This document shows, piece after piece, positions 8,887 to 17,565 of a DNA stretch of 64,000 bases (the stretch's first letter is position 1; every line of letters starts with the position of its first letter). The DNA is taken from the NCBI GenBank assembly GCA_047921215.1, contig JBLRWO010000013.1, positions 1-64,000 of the forward strand. Direction: 5' to 3'. The position numbers were made by a program, and so were the translations under genes. The notes under the pieces are model-generated. The model did no database searches, was not told where the DNA came from, and saw only the letters and a program-made list of their open reading frames with translations. The stretch is from RECM01 sp047921215 (lineage in GTDB: Bacteria; Bacteroidota; Rhodothermia; Balneolales; Cyclonatronaceae).

Positions 8887-9501
8887 CTAAACGTTTAATT
8901 TTGATGAGTAGACATTAGCAAAATCGAGAAAGTTTTGCAGTAGTTGCACACCGTTTGTCCCGGATTTTTCAGGATGAAACTGTACCCCCACAAAATTGTC
9001 GCGCGCAACAACAGAGCTGAATTCGGCTTCGTAATGGCAGGACGCCGTGGTAAAATCCGTCACCGGTGCATAGTAGCTGTGAACGTAGTAAAAATAGTCG
9101 TCAACGGTAATGTTTTGCAACAAAGGATGGTCGCTCATATTGTTAAAGTGATTCCAGCCCATGTGCGGTACCTTTACGTTTTCACCTTTGAAAAGCCGAA
9201 GTCTGCCGGGTATAATCCCAAGGCACTGTGTATCCCCCTCATCGGATGATTCAAAAAAGAGCTGCATTCCAAGACAGATACCCAGCAGGGGTTTTTGGGT
9301 ATCTTTGAGCCATTCCGTGAGATTATTTTCCCCCAGTGATTTCATGGCTGACTGTGCATGACCCACACCGGGGAATATCACGGCATCTGCCCGGTCGAGT
9401 TCATCGATCCGATTGGTTATCAGATGTTCTGCGCCAAGACGTTCAAGTGCATTCGATACGGAGGCCAGATTTCCCGCTTTATAGTTGATCACTGCAATCA
9501 T
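8887..9501 (-). CDS. hisH: Imidazole glycerol phosphate synthase glutaminase subunit HisH
   Basis: This class I glutamine amidotransferase feeds ammonia to HisF. In 204 residues it shows the nucleophile Cys76 in GICLGMQL, the oxyanion region PGVGHA and the His-Glu pair in VQFHPEKSG. The start codon follows the hisB stop by a single base, showing tight coupling. Its partner hisF is about 7 kb away at 1027-1788, so the two subunits of one enzyme are made from separate transcripts. Confidence 0.97.
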   Translation of the reverse strand: MIAVINYKAGNLASVSNALERLGAEHLITNRIDELDRADAVIFPGVGHAQSAMKSLGENNLTEWLKDTQKPLLGICLGMQLFFESSDEGDTQCLGIIPGRLRLFKGENVKVPHMGWNHFNNMSDHPLLQNITVDDYFYYVHSYYAPVTDFTTASCHYEAEFSSVVARDNFVGVQFHPEKSGTNGVQLLQNFLDFANVYSSKLNV

Positions 9502-9502
9502 A

Positions 9503-10381
9503 TCATAAAATACCTTTAGAACTGGGAATAACGAAACCTGTACGGAGTTTGGCGGCCTTCAAACATTTGGCGAAGCCTTTGAAACAGGCTTCGATCATGT
9601 GGTGGTCATTTTCACCATGTACTTCAATATGAAGTGTTGCCCTGAGGTTCATGGCCAGGGAGTAAAAGAAATGTTTTACCATTTCCGTAGGGAACTCACC
9701 AACCTTTTCGCGAGTGAATTCCGCTTCGAATACGAGATATGGACGCCCCGACAGGTCCAGTGCTACAGTGGCACGGCTTTCATCCATGGGCAGCACAAAG
9801 CCGTAACGCTCGATCCCGCGCCGGTCACCGAAAGCCTGATCAAGGGCGGTGCCCAGGGCCAGGGCAACATCCTCTACCGTATGGTGTTCATCAACATGCA
9901 GGTCGCCGTCGCAAAGGATATTGAGATCGATATCGCCATGACGTGCGATCTGTTCGAGCATGTGATCGAAAAAACCGAGACCGGTATTGCAAGAAAACTT
10001 TCCGGATCCATCCAGGTTCAGTTGAACGGATATGCGGGTTTCGCGGGTATCCCGTTTAACAGATCCGGTTCGCGGGGGGGAAATAAGAAAGGATGCCAGT
10101 TCGCTCCATGAGTCGAAGTGAAATTCATCTTCAGCGACTCGCAGAATAAGCTGTGCATCTTTTGTTCCAATGGTAAAACCGGCAATCTTGGTACCTTTTC
10201 CCGGAGATTCATCAACGGGAATATCCTCATTTTGCAATAATGAAGTGATTTCACCAGGCAACCGGTCCGTCATGAATTTAAACCCAGCCTTTTTAAGATT
10301 AAAGAGGGAGGTAATGACACCGGGAAGCATTTTCCTGTCTTCACCCGATATTGCTTCGGCAGATATTCTGATGATGTTCAT
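9503..10381 (-). CDS. hisB: Imidazoleglycerol-phosphate dehydratase HisB with decayed N-terminal HAD phosphatase remnant
   Basis: Residues about 100-292 are a complete dehydratase with both metal-binding repeats (DEHHTVEDVALALG and NDHHMIEACFKGF), acting at step 6 of the pathway. The first ~95 residues are not random. LPGVITSLFNLKKAGFKF matches the region after the active site in bifunctional E. coli-type HisB (EPGVIPQLLKLQKAGYKL). AGFTIGTKDAQL sits where SYVIGDRATDIQL does, and DSWSELASFL leads into the dehydratase just as in the fused enzyme. The phosphatase nucleophile DxDGT, the zinc Cys/His cluster and the GDxxTD aspartates are all missing. I infer the dehydratase is active and the histidinol-phosphatase is dead. 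No replacement phosphatase is seen in the window. Confidence 0.93.
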   Translation of the reverse strand: MNIIRISAEAISGEDRKMLPGVITSLFNLKKAGFKFMTDRLPGEITSLLQNEDIPVDESPGKGTKIAGFTIGTKDAQLILRVAEDEFHFDSWSELASFLISPPRTGSVKRDTRETRISVQLNLDGSGKFSCNTGLGFFDHMLEQIARHGDIDLNILCDGDLHVDEHHTVEDVALALGTALDQAFGDRRGIERYGFVLPMDESRATVALDLSGRPYLVFEAEFTREKVGEFPTEMVKHFFYSLAMNLRATLHIEVHGENDHHMIEACFKGFAKCLKAAKLRTGFVIPSSKGIL

Positions 10382-10535
10382 AAACAGACCTCGCTTTTCC
10401 CGGTTAAATGAATATAGGCCGACGTTGATGACGTACGTTTTGTGCTGCGGGCAGTAGCAGGATTGACTGATTGATTCTGCCGGGCAGACCTGAACGAAAT
10501 GTTCAGTATGTTGTGGCAGTGCACATACGAACAGA
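10382..10535 (-). other. hisC-hisB gap, open in the hisB frame; possible decayed 5' end of hisB
   Basis: Most neighbouring his genes touch or overlap, but 154 bases separate hisC and hisB. I translated the gap in the hisB frame and found no stop codon between the hisC stop and the hisB ATG, and no ATG either. Just upstream of the ATG the frame reads YSFNREKRGLF, about where an intact bifunctional HisB has F-[IL]-D-R-D-G-T. This is consistent with an ancestral start overlapping the hisC stop and later decay, but the resemblance is weak. Confidence 0.4.
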
Positions 10536-11621
10536 TCAAGCCAGCACCTCCCTCAGGGCATCAACAAGTGTTGCGTTTTCATCGGCTGTACCAATGGTAA
10601 TTCGAAGGCAATTATCACAGTGAATCTGATCTCCACGGTATCGTACTATGATGCCAAGTTTGGCCAGGTGGCGGTACACACCCAGTGCATTGTGAATCCT
10701 GACCAGCAGGAAATTGGCGTCGCTCGGGTAAACGTGAATTACGCCTTCGATTTTAGCAAGAGCCTGCGCAAGCCGCGATCTTTCTCTGATGATATCCCGG
10801 ATGTGACTTTTCATCAGTTCCGCATTTGCGATAGCGTCTGCAGCGGCAGAGGCTGTAAGGTCATTAATGTTGTAAGGAGCCTTAACCCTGTTCATAATAT
10901 CGATAATAGCCTGCTGGGCAAATGCCATTCCCAAACGCACTGCAGCCATACCAAAAGATTTCGACATGGTCTGGAGTACCACCAGATTGGGATACCTGCT
11001 CAGTTCCGGGACCATACTTCTCCCGGAGCTGAAATCGATATAGGCCTCATCCACAATAACGATACCATTGAATGACGATATTATCTCCGTCATTTGGTTA
11101 CGGTCCAGGCTGTTTGCGGAGGGATTATTGGGAGAACACAGGAAAAGGATTTTCTGAGAATTTCCTGATTTTTCCCGGATCGATTTTATATCGAGGCTGA
11201 AATCGGATTTCAGGGGAGCTTCATCAACACCCACATCATTAATATTTGCACTTACCTTATACATACCATAAGTGGGAGGGGTTATCAGAATCCGGTCGTA
11301 CCCGGGACGGCAGAAAATTCTGATCAGAAGATCAATGGGTTCATCACTGCCCACACCGAGGAATACCTGTTCAGCATCAACATTTCTGAATGCTGCCACA
11401 AGGGACCGCAATTTCTCCTGCCTCGGATCGGGATACCTGTTCAGCAGATGATCGCCAAGCGCAGAGCCGAAACTGTTCTCATTGGCATCGAGCAGTAAGC
11501 CCGACTTGAAATCGTCGCGGGCTGAACGGTAGGGGGTGAGTGCCTTTATATTGGGTCTTACAAGGCTCAGAAGATCAAATTCAGCAGCCCCTGCTTTTGG
11601 AGTTTGTTCTTCCGGTTTCAT
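10536..11621 (-). CDS. hisC: Histidinol-phosphate aminotransferase HisC
   Basis: This PLP-dependent fold-type I transaminase converts imidazole-acetol phosphate to histidinol phosphate. The 361 residues include the substrate-binding NENSFG segment near 48-52, SPNNPS, the cofactor-contacting DEAYIDF and the Schiff-base Lys221 in QTMSKSFGMAAVRLG. A C-terminal small domain with LRITIGT completes it. Its ATG overlaps the hisD stop by four bases (ATGA), a sign of translational coupling. A 154-base gap separates it from hisB. Confidence 0.96.
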   Translation of the reverse strand: MKPEEQTPKAGAAEFDLLSLVRPNIKALTPYRSARDDFKSGLLLDANENSFGSALGDHLLNRYPDPRQEKLRSLVAAFRNVDAEQVFLGVGSDEPIDLLIRIFCRPGYDRILITPPTYGMYKVSANINDVGVDEAPLKSDFSLDIKSIREKSGNSQKILFLCSPNNPSANSLDRNQMTEIISSFNGIVIVDEAYIDFSSGRSMVPELSRYPNLVVLQTMSKSFGMAAVRLGMAFAQQAIIDIMNRVKAPYNINDLTASAAADAIANAELMKSHIRDIIRERSRLAQALAKIEGVIHVYPSDANFLLVRIHNALGVYRHLAKLGIIVRYRGDQIHCDNCLRITIGTADENATLVDALREVLA

Positions 11622-12913
11622 GTGATATCTCTGAGGCGAAGTGTTACGGCATTTTTGTGTGCAGTCAGGCCCTCTGTTTCAGCCATCACTTCCACATGCG
11701 GGCCAATCGCCATTAGCCCTTCGGGGGTTAGTTCCTGGAAAGTAATCTGCTTCAGAAAAGAATCGAGCGATACCCCGCTGTACATTCTGGCGTAACCGTA
11801 CGTTGGAAGTGTGTGATTGGTACCAGACGCATAGTCTCCGACGCTTTCGGGTGACCACGGGCCTACAAACACAGAGCCCGCATTCATGATATTTGAGGTG
11901 TACCTGTCTGCGTGTTCGATATTGAGAATGAGATGCTCAGGTGCATAAAGGTTGCTGAAAGCAAGGGCCTCATCCAGGGTGTCGGTCATCATTACAAAAC
12001 TGTTTTGTATCGCTTTTTCGGTGATGTCGCGACGGGGCAGTTCAGAAAGTTGTCTTGTAATTTCATCTGTGTATGGCCTGGCGGAATCAAGCCCGCTGAG
12101 AACCAGTACCGACTGACTGTCTGCACCATGTTCGGCCTGTGACAACATATCAGCAGCTACGTAAGCAGGTTTTGCCGTTTTGTCGGCAATAACCAGAACT
12201 TCGGAAGGCCCGGCAGGCATATCGATCGAAATCATGGCCTCACTGTTTTGAAGCAGCATTTTGGCGGCTGTAACGTATTGGTTACCCGGACCCAGGATTT
12301 TATCAACTTTTGGCACCGATTCAGTACCATAGGCAAGCGCTGCAACAGCCTGGGCACCGCCGGCAAGAAGAACTTTCGAAATACCTGCTATTGAAGCTGC
12401 ATAGAGCACTTCTGAGGAAACTGTAGCATTTTTTCCCGGTGGAGTGCATAAAATGATTTCTCTGCACCCGGCCAGAGCGGCAGGTATGGCCAGCATCAAT
12501 ACAGTGGATGGCAAAACGGCCGTGCCGCCTGGAACGTAAAGCCCCACGCGTTCAATAGGCCTGCTTTGACGGCTGCATTTAACTCCTGCTATTGTTTCAA
12601 CACGCAGATGGGGAGTGACCTGGGCCAGATGGAACATCCTGATATTGTTGCCGGCAATATTAAAAGCAGATTTGACCTTCGCCGGCAGTTCAATTTCGTC
12701 AGGAGGCGGAATATCAATGATCAGGTCATCGGTTTGAACGTTATCGAATTTCAGAGTATACGCTCGCAGAGCGGCGTCGCCATTTCGTCGTACATCGTCA
12801 ATAATAGGTTCAACGATACCAAAAACCTGACTGAAGTCGATTTTGGGACGGGAGAGTAGTGGTTTGAGCTCTGCACCGGATAATTCACTGTATCTGTATA
12901 TACGGTTGTTCAT
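11618..12913 (-). CDS. hisD: Histidinol dehydrogenase HisD
   Basis: HisD catalyses the last two oxidations, histidinol to histidine, with NAD and zinc. The protein has 431 residues from the ATG at 12913. A GTG one codon upstream is also in frame, but the ATG forms the usual TGATG junction with the end of hisG. Family motifs seen are VPGGTAVLPSTVLM, AGGAQAVAALAYGT, DKILGPGNQYV, DMPAGPSEVLV, QAEHGADSQS and YAPEHLILN, which include the zinc and catalytic His/Glu residues. Length is normal. Confidence 0.97.
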   Translation of the reverse strand: MNNRIYRYSELSGAELKPLLSRPKIDFSQVFGIVEPIIDDVRRNGDAALRAYTLKFDNVQTDDLIIDIPPPDEIELPAKVKSAFNIAGNNIRMFHLAQVTPHLRVETIAGVKCSRQSRPIERVGLYVPGGTAVLPSTVLMLAIPAALAGCREIILCTPPGKNATVSSEVLYAASIAGISKVLLAGGAQAVAALAYGTESVPKVDKILGPGNQYVTAAKMLLQNSEAMISIDMPAGPSEVLVIADKTAKPAYVAADMLSQAEHGADSQSVLVLSGLDSARPYTDEITRQLSELPRRDITEKAIQNSFVMMTDTLDEALAFSNLYAPEHLILNIEHADRYTSNIMNAGSVFVGPWSPESVGDYASGTNHTLPTYGYARMYSGVSLDSFLKQITFQELTPEGLMAIGPHVEVMAETEGLTAHKNAVTLRLRDIT

Positions 12914-13779
12914 CACACAATCATGCTTTCGACGGGCAGCATTACAATACCGGAAGCACCCGCGGCCTTAAGGTCTTCCATCACCTCCCAGAATTTGTCG
13001 GTAGGGATTACCGAATGAATTGCAATCATATCCGGATCGGCAAGTGGTAAAATGGTGGGACTTTTTAGCGATGGTATGAGTCCGGAAATTACATCAAGAG
13101 ACTCTCTGGGTGCATTCATCATGATGTAGCGGCTTCGTTCCGCAAGCTGCCTGCCGTTTATCCGGATCAAAAACTTGTCGATGAGGTTTTGTTTTTCAAC
13201 AGGTATCGGTTTACGGGTACGGATCAGCTGACTTTGCGAATGCAGGATCACTTCCAGTTCCTGGAGGCCGTTGGTTTTAAGTGTGCTGCCGGTAGATACA
13301 AGATCAACGATAGCGTCTGCTACATCCAGCTTCGGTGCGATTTCAACAGCGCCTGAGATTTCGATCGTTTTAACAGTAATACCTTTACTGCTGAAATACT
13401 TTTTGGTAAGATTCGGATAACTGGTGGCGATGCGCTTGTTATCAAGATCGTGCATGGTGTGCAATCCTGATGCTTTTGGCACGGCAACCGACAATCGGCA
13501 CACACCGTACTGAAGGTCGCGTATTACTTCCACATCAGCACCTCTTTCAAGCGTAACATTGGCTCCCACAATGCCGAGATCACAAATTCCGTCCTGCACA
13601 TATTCGGGGATATCGTCATCGCGGATGAGCAACAATTCCACATCAAAGTTAAGACTCCTTAGAAGAAGACGGTTTTTATATCCGTCAAACTTAAGGCCGA
13701 TGTTTTCAAGCAGGTTTATTGTTTTATCGGTAAGGCGCCCGCTTTTTTGAATAGCAATTCTAAGTGATGTTGTTTCCAC
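12913..13779 (-). CDS. hisG: ATP phosphoribosyltransferase HisG, long form
   Basis: HisG performs the committed step, joining ATP and PRPP, and is normally inhibited by histidine. The conserved N-terminus (LRIAIQKSGRL) begins five codons after a GTG at 13779. No ATG lies upstream in frame, so GTG is the likely start (288 residues), with a longer TTG-initiated form at 13845 less likely. The phosphoribosyl site is DLVSTGSTLK. The C-terminal ~75 residues (VIPTDKFWEVMEDLKAAGAS and following) form the regulatory ACT-like domain, so this is the long form that needs no HisZ. It is first in the hisGDCBHA run. Confidence 0.95.
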   Translation of the reverse strand: METTSLRIAIQKSGRLTDKTINLLENIGLKFDGYKNRLLLRSLNFDVELLLIRDDDIPEYVQDGICDLGIVGANVTLERGADVEVIRDLQYGVCRLSVAVPKASGLHTMHDLDNKRIATSYPNLTKKYFSSKGITVKTIEISGAVEIAPKLDVADAIVDLVSTGSTLKTNGLQELEVILHSQSQLIRTRKPIPVEKQNLIDKFLIRINGRQLAERSRYIMMNAPRESLDVISGLIPSLKSPTILPLADPDMIAIHSVIPTDKFWEVMEDLKAAGASGIVMLPVESMIV

Positions 13780-14377
13780 AGGATAATGTAATGTAAATAA
13801 TTTTGATAATTGGGTGGTTTCAACCGGACAGAAAAGACAGTTCAACGGTGTTGATTGCGAAATCCGAATGATTGGTATCGCGATCGGGTATTATCTGCAT
13901 TTAATAAGGTGTTGAAAATCATAATGCGGTAAAAATAGGCAAATTCTGGCAAAAGGACTCAGGGATGCAATAAACATATATGGTTACTTTTTCATTCGGA
14001 GTACAAAGTGCTGAATTTAATACCGAAACTGTCCGGTGAGGTGATCCCATTCATTTTCGCAGTTTTAACAATAGCTAATAGTACCAGAAATAATGGACAA
14101 GGGCATCAGTACCCGTCGTAACATAATTGGTATTAGTTAAAGCCCTTATATGCAAAAATAATATAGGTATACATATGCAAGTGTTCAGGGTGTATTTTTA
14201 TTGCTTCAACTAAATATGATCGTTGCTACATATTTTTGGACTTATTACATTAGCGGCATGGCTTAATAAAAGCGCTACCAAAACCTCTATATATGCATTG
14301 GACTGTAGATGCCGGTAGTGAATGTAAATTGCGTTAATCTGAAATCAACTCTTTAAACTTAACCGGAGTGAACTCTT
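13780..14377. other. Divergent intergenic region between hisG and susC
   Basis: About 600 A+T-rich bases carry the promoters for two diverging operons. Facing hisG, TTCAAC (13911-13916) and TAATAC (13888-13893, minus strand) are 17 bases apart. Facing susC, TATTTTTG at 14231-14238 matches the TAnnTTTG -7 element known from Bacteroides, though I see no matching -33 element. No ORF, tRNA or recognisable riboswitch was found. Confidence 0.5.
13888..13916 (-). promoter_or_regulatory. Candidate hisG promoter
   Basis: On the minus strand TTCAAC, 17 bases and TAATAC occur about 110 bases before the GTG start of hisG. The -10-like hexamer is good and the -35-like one is poor. The assignment is tentative. 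Confidence 0.3.
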
Positions 14378-17300
14378 ATGACAAGAAAGAGATACGGAAA
14401 GACTGTGTGCCTGAACAGGCATGACTATCCATTTCGAAAAGCAGCAGCAGCGACGTTGATGCTGTGTCTGATGATGCTGACGAACACGGAATTGCTGTCT
14501 GCAAGTCCCGGAATCAGTAGTGGAAAACATATCAATGTAGTTGCAGGCACGGAATCCGGAACTGTTTCTGGCAGCCAGTCGCTACCATCTGAAATACCGG
14601 CCCGTAAAACGGGAAAAACAGTATCAGGAATTACGTCAACCGTTGCCATACTTCAGGGATCCATTACCGGTATTGTTACCGATGCCGCAACTGGAGAAAC
14701 CATACCCGGTGCGAACGTGATTCTGTCGGCACTCAACCGTGGTGCCTCTACTAACATGAATGGAGAATACTCGATTCCGAATGTACCTGCAGGGAATTAC
14801 ACTCTCGAGGTGAGGTTTTTGGGGTACCAGACTATTCGCAGGAATATCGAGGTAGTGTCAGGCGAGGAGCTGGTTGTCAACTTCCAGTTAAGTATTGAAG
14901 TGCTCAGTATGGATGAACTGATTGTTACCGGTACGGCAGGAGATACCAGGCGTCGCGCTGTTGGTAATGCGGTTTCAAGGGTAAGCGCCACAGAGATCAT
15001 GGAGAGGTCATCCAGAACCAACGTTACCGAGCTGCTTCAGTCTCAAACGCCCGGTCTTACGTTGATTCCCGGGTCAGGAACAGCAGGTACAGCCGCAAAT
15101 ATTCGTCTGCGTGGTGCCGGTTCCATTACCGCAAGAACTCAACCAATCATCTATGTGGACGGGGTTCGGATCAATTCAGGTACACTGGGAAATTTTGACG
15201 TATTCGGGCAGTCCACTTCGGCTCTGGATGCCATCAACCCGGATGATATCGAATCTATTGAGGTGATTAAAGGCCCGGCAGCATCCACGCTTTACGGTGC
15301 AGAAGCTGCAGCCGGTGTGATTCAGATCATTACGAAAAGAGGCAGTATGGGCGAGCGGAATCTCCAGTGGAATTTCCGCAGCGAAATAGGGCAGACCGAC
15401 TGGCCGGAAATGTGGCGACCCACGAATTATGCGGTTTGTGGTGAGTCACAAATCAATAATCCGGATGGTTTTCCGGGTTGTGTGGGTCGTACCGCTGGTG
15501 AAATTATCAGCCGTGTACCCCTTTCGGATGATCCCAACGCACTTCGATCAGGAATGATGTATACCCAGAATCTGTCGGTGCAGGGCGGCGGGCAACAGTA
15601 CTCGTTCTTCGTATCCGGGAGCTATGGTACGGAAGAGGGTGTTTATCACAATAACTATGCCGACCGCGGCTCGCTTCGTGCCAACTTTCAGATTTTTCCT
15701 CTTGATAATCTCGATCTTACTGCAACCATGAGCTATTCCAGAACGGAAATCGGGCTTCCTCTTGGTGACAATACCGCCGACGGACTTATCATCAGTTCCT
15801 GGCTGGCTACTCCCGGCAGGTACTATCCTGCCACCAGAACTACGGGCTACTTTACAATAAATCCGACCGATTTTAATACGTATGATAACGTAACAAAGAC
15901 CGACCGGTTTATACTTGGTGGTACGGTTACCTATCGCCCGTTTTCATGGATGGAAAACCGCCTCCGTGTCGGGTATGACCTTTCGAACGGAATCGCTGAA
16001 ATTTATTTTCCGCCCGACAATCCGTTTGCGGCACGTACGAGCCTTGGACTCGCGAACGACGATGGTCTGATCGCCAAAGCCTACCCAAGAAATCAGGAGT
16101 TTACGTTCGACTATAACGGGACTATCACACAACGTATAAATGATGACGTGATATCAAATACCTCGTTTGGAATGCAGTATCAGACCACCAGCTTCGCCCG
16201 GTCGAGTGCGATTGGCCAGGATCTTGGTTCTGCGGCAGTACGTTCACTCAGTTCGGCTGCTGTTACAACAAGCAACGAATCGTTTACCGAGCAAAAATCA
16301 CTCGGATTTTTCCTGCAGGAGCAGGTGGCATTTAAAGATCGCCTTTTCCTGACAGCTGCCGTTCGAATGGATAACAACTCGGCTTTCGGTACTGAAATCA
16401 ACACGGTGTTCTATCCTAAATTCTCCGCATCCTATGTGATATCTGATGAAGATTTCTTTGACGTGGACCTGATTGATGAATTGAGGATAAGAACTGCATG
16501 GGGTCAGGCCGGCAGTGCACCTGGTCCGTTTGATGCTACCCAGACCTATGGTACAACTGCAACAACTCTTCCCGACGGGTCATCCGTATCGGCTCTTCAG
16601 TACGTTACTTTTGGGAACCCTGATCTGAAGCCGGAAAGGGGAAGTGAGATTGAAGTAGGTTTCGATGTGGCCATGCTGAGCAGCAGGGTGGAAGTTGAAG
16701 CAACCTATTACAATACACGGACAAAAGATGCCCTGATTAGAGTCCCAATCGCGCCATCAATCGGGTTCTCGGGCTCACAACTTCAGAACCTGGGCGAAAT
16801 ATCCAACCAGGGATTTGAATTCCTGATTAATGTAGTACCCCTGATTACCAATAATTTCCGGATTGAGAACACGATTACGGTAACCACGAATAAAAATGAA
16901 CTGGTTTCTTTTGGTGACGACAGGGACCAGGTAATTTTTGGCGTGTATGCACCGGTACACCGCTTTCAGGAAGGGTATCCGCTGGGTTCATTCTGGGCTA
17001 CACGTGTACAGCGTGATGCTAACGGAGATGTGATACTCGGCACTAATGGTCAGCCGCTTGTTGAGGCAGAACAGGTTTACAAAGGTCCTTCAGCTCCAAC
17101 CCGTGAAATAGGATTTGGTACTACTGTGACTATGTTTGGTAATATTCAGCTGTACGCCCTGTTCGATTATAAAGGCGGAAACTATCAGTTCAATGTGAAA
17201 GACTGGCGCCGTGACCGTTCGGGTGTTTCCTGGGAAACGATTAATCCTGATGCAGATCCCGGTGAAGTGGCTGCCCGGCGTTTTGCCGGTCAGAACGATA

Positions 17301-17557
17301 TTCATGTGCAGAAAGCCGATTTCATCAAATTCAGGGATCTTTCAATTCGCTACATGGTTCCGAACAGGTTTCTCAGCCGGTTGAACATTTCGGGCGCTTC
17401 TGTCACGCTGTCTGGTCACAACCTGGCCATATGGACCAAATATGGCGGAGCTGATCCTGAGATCAACTTCCATGGTGCCAGCACCTTCGACCGCAACGAT
17501 TCCTGGACCCTGCCGATGACAAGACGTTTCTCGGCATCCATTAATCTGCAGTTCTAA
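14378..17557 (+). CDS. SusC/RagA-family TonB-dependent outer-membrane transporter
   Basis: This is a 1,059-residue outer-membrane channel that imports oligomers together with a SusD lid. A charged N-terminus and hydrophobic stretch (about 21-42) form the signal. Residues about 93-170 are a carboxypeptidase-regulatory-like beta domain (GSITGIVTDAATGETIPGAN, then NGEYSIPNVPAGNYTL). A TonB-box-like segment (MDELIVTG, 178-185) and the plug (VTELLQSQTPGL, IYVDGVRI, IEVIKGPAASTLYG) follow. The remainder is the 22-strand barrel ending in an aromatic residue (INLQF). It is followed after 8 bases by the susD gene and then by NamZ-family genes, suggesting import of muropeptides or amino-sugar oligomers. 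That ligand is inferred from context only. Confidence 0.93.
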   Translation: MTRKRYGKTVCLNRHDYPFRKAAAATLMLCLMMLTNTELLSASPGISSGKHINVVAGTESGTVSGSQSLPSEIPARKTGKTVSGITSTVAILQGSITGIVTDAATGETIPGANVILSALNRGASTNMNGEYSIPNVPAGNYTLEVRFLGYQTIRRNIEVVSGEELVVNFQLSIEVLSMDELIVTGTAGDTRRRAVGNAVSRVSATEIMERSSRTNVTELLQSQTPGLTLIPGSGTAGTAANIRLRGAGSITARTQPIIYVDGVRINSGTLGNFDVFGQSTSALDAINPDDIESIEVIKGPAASTLYGAEAAAGVIQIITKRGSMGERNLQWNFRSEIGQTDWPEMWRPTNYAVCGESQINNPDGFPGCVGRTAGEIISRVPLSDDPNALRSGMMYTQNLSVQGGGQQYSFFVSGSYGTEEGVYHNNYADRGSLRANFQIFPLDNLDLTATMSYSRTEIGLPLGDNTADGLIISSWLATPGRYYPATRTTGYFTINPTDFNTYDNVTKTDRFILGGTVTYRPFSWMENRLRVGYDLSNGIAEIYFPPDNPFAARTSLGLANDDGLIAKAYPRNQEFTFDYNGTITQRINDDVISNTSFGMQYQTTSFARSSAIGQDLGSAAVRSLSSAAVTTSNESFTEQKSLGFFLQEQVAFKDRLFLTAAVRMDNNSAFGTEINTVFYPKFSASYVISDEDFFDVDLIDELRIRTAWGQAGSAPGPFDATQTYGTTATTLPDGSSVSALQYVTFGNPDLKPERGSEIEVGFDVAMLSSRVEVEATYYNTRTKDALIRVPIAPSIGFSGSQLQNLGEISNQGFEFLINVVPLITNNFRIENTITVTTNKNELVSFGDDRDQVIFGVYAPVHRFQEGYPLGSFWATRVQRDANGDVILGTNGQPLVEAEQVYKGPSAPTREIGFGTTVTMFGNIQLYALFDYKGGNYQFNVKDWRRDRSGVSWETINPDADPGEVAARRFAGQNDIHVQKADFIKFRDLSIRYMVPNRFLSRLNISGASVTLSGHNLAIWTKYGGADPEINFHGASTFDRNDSWTLPMTRRFSASINLQF

Positions 17558-17565
17558 ACCGCGTT

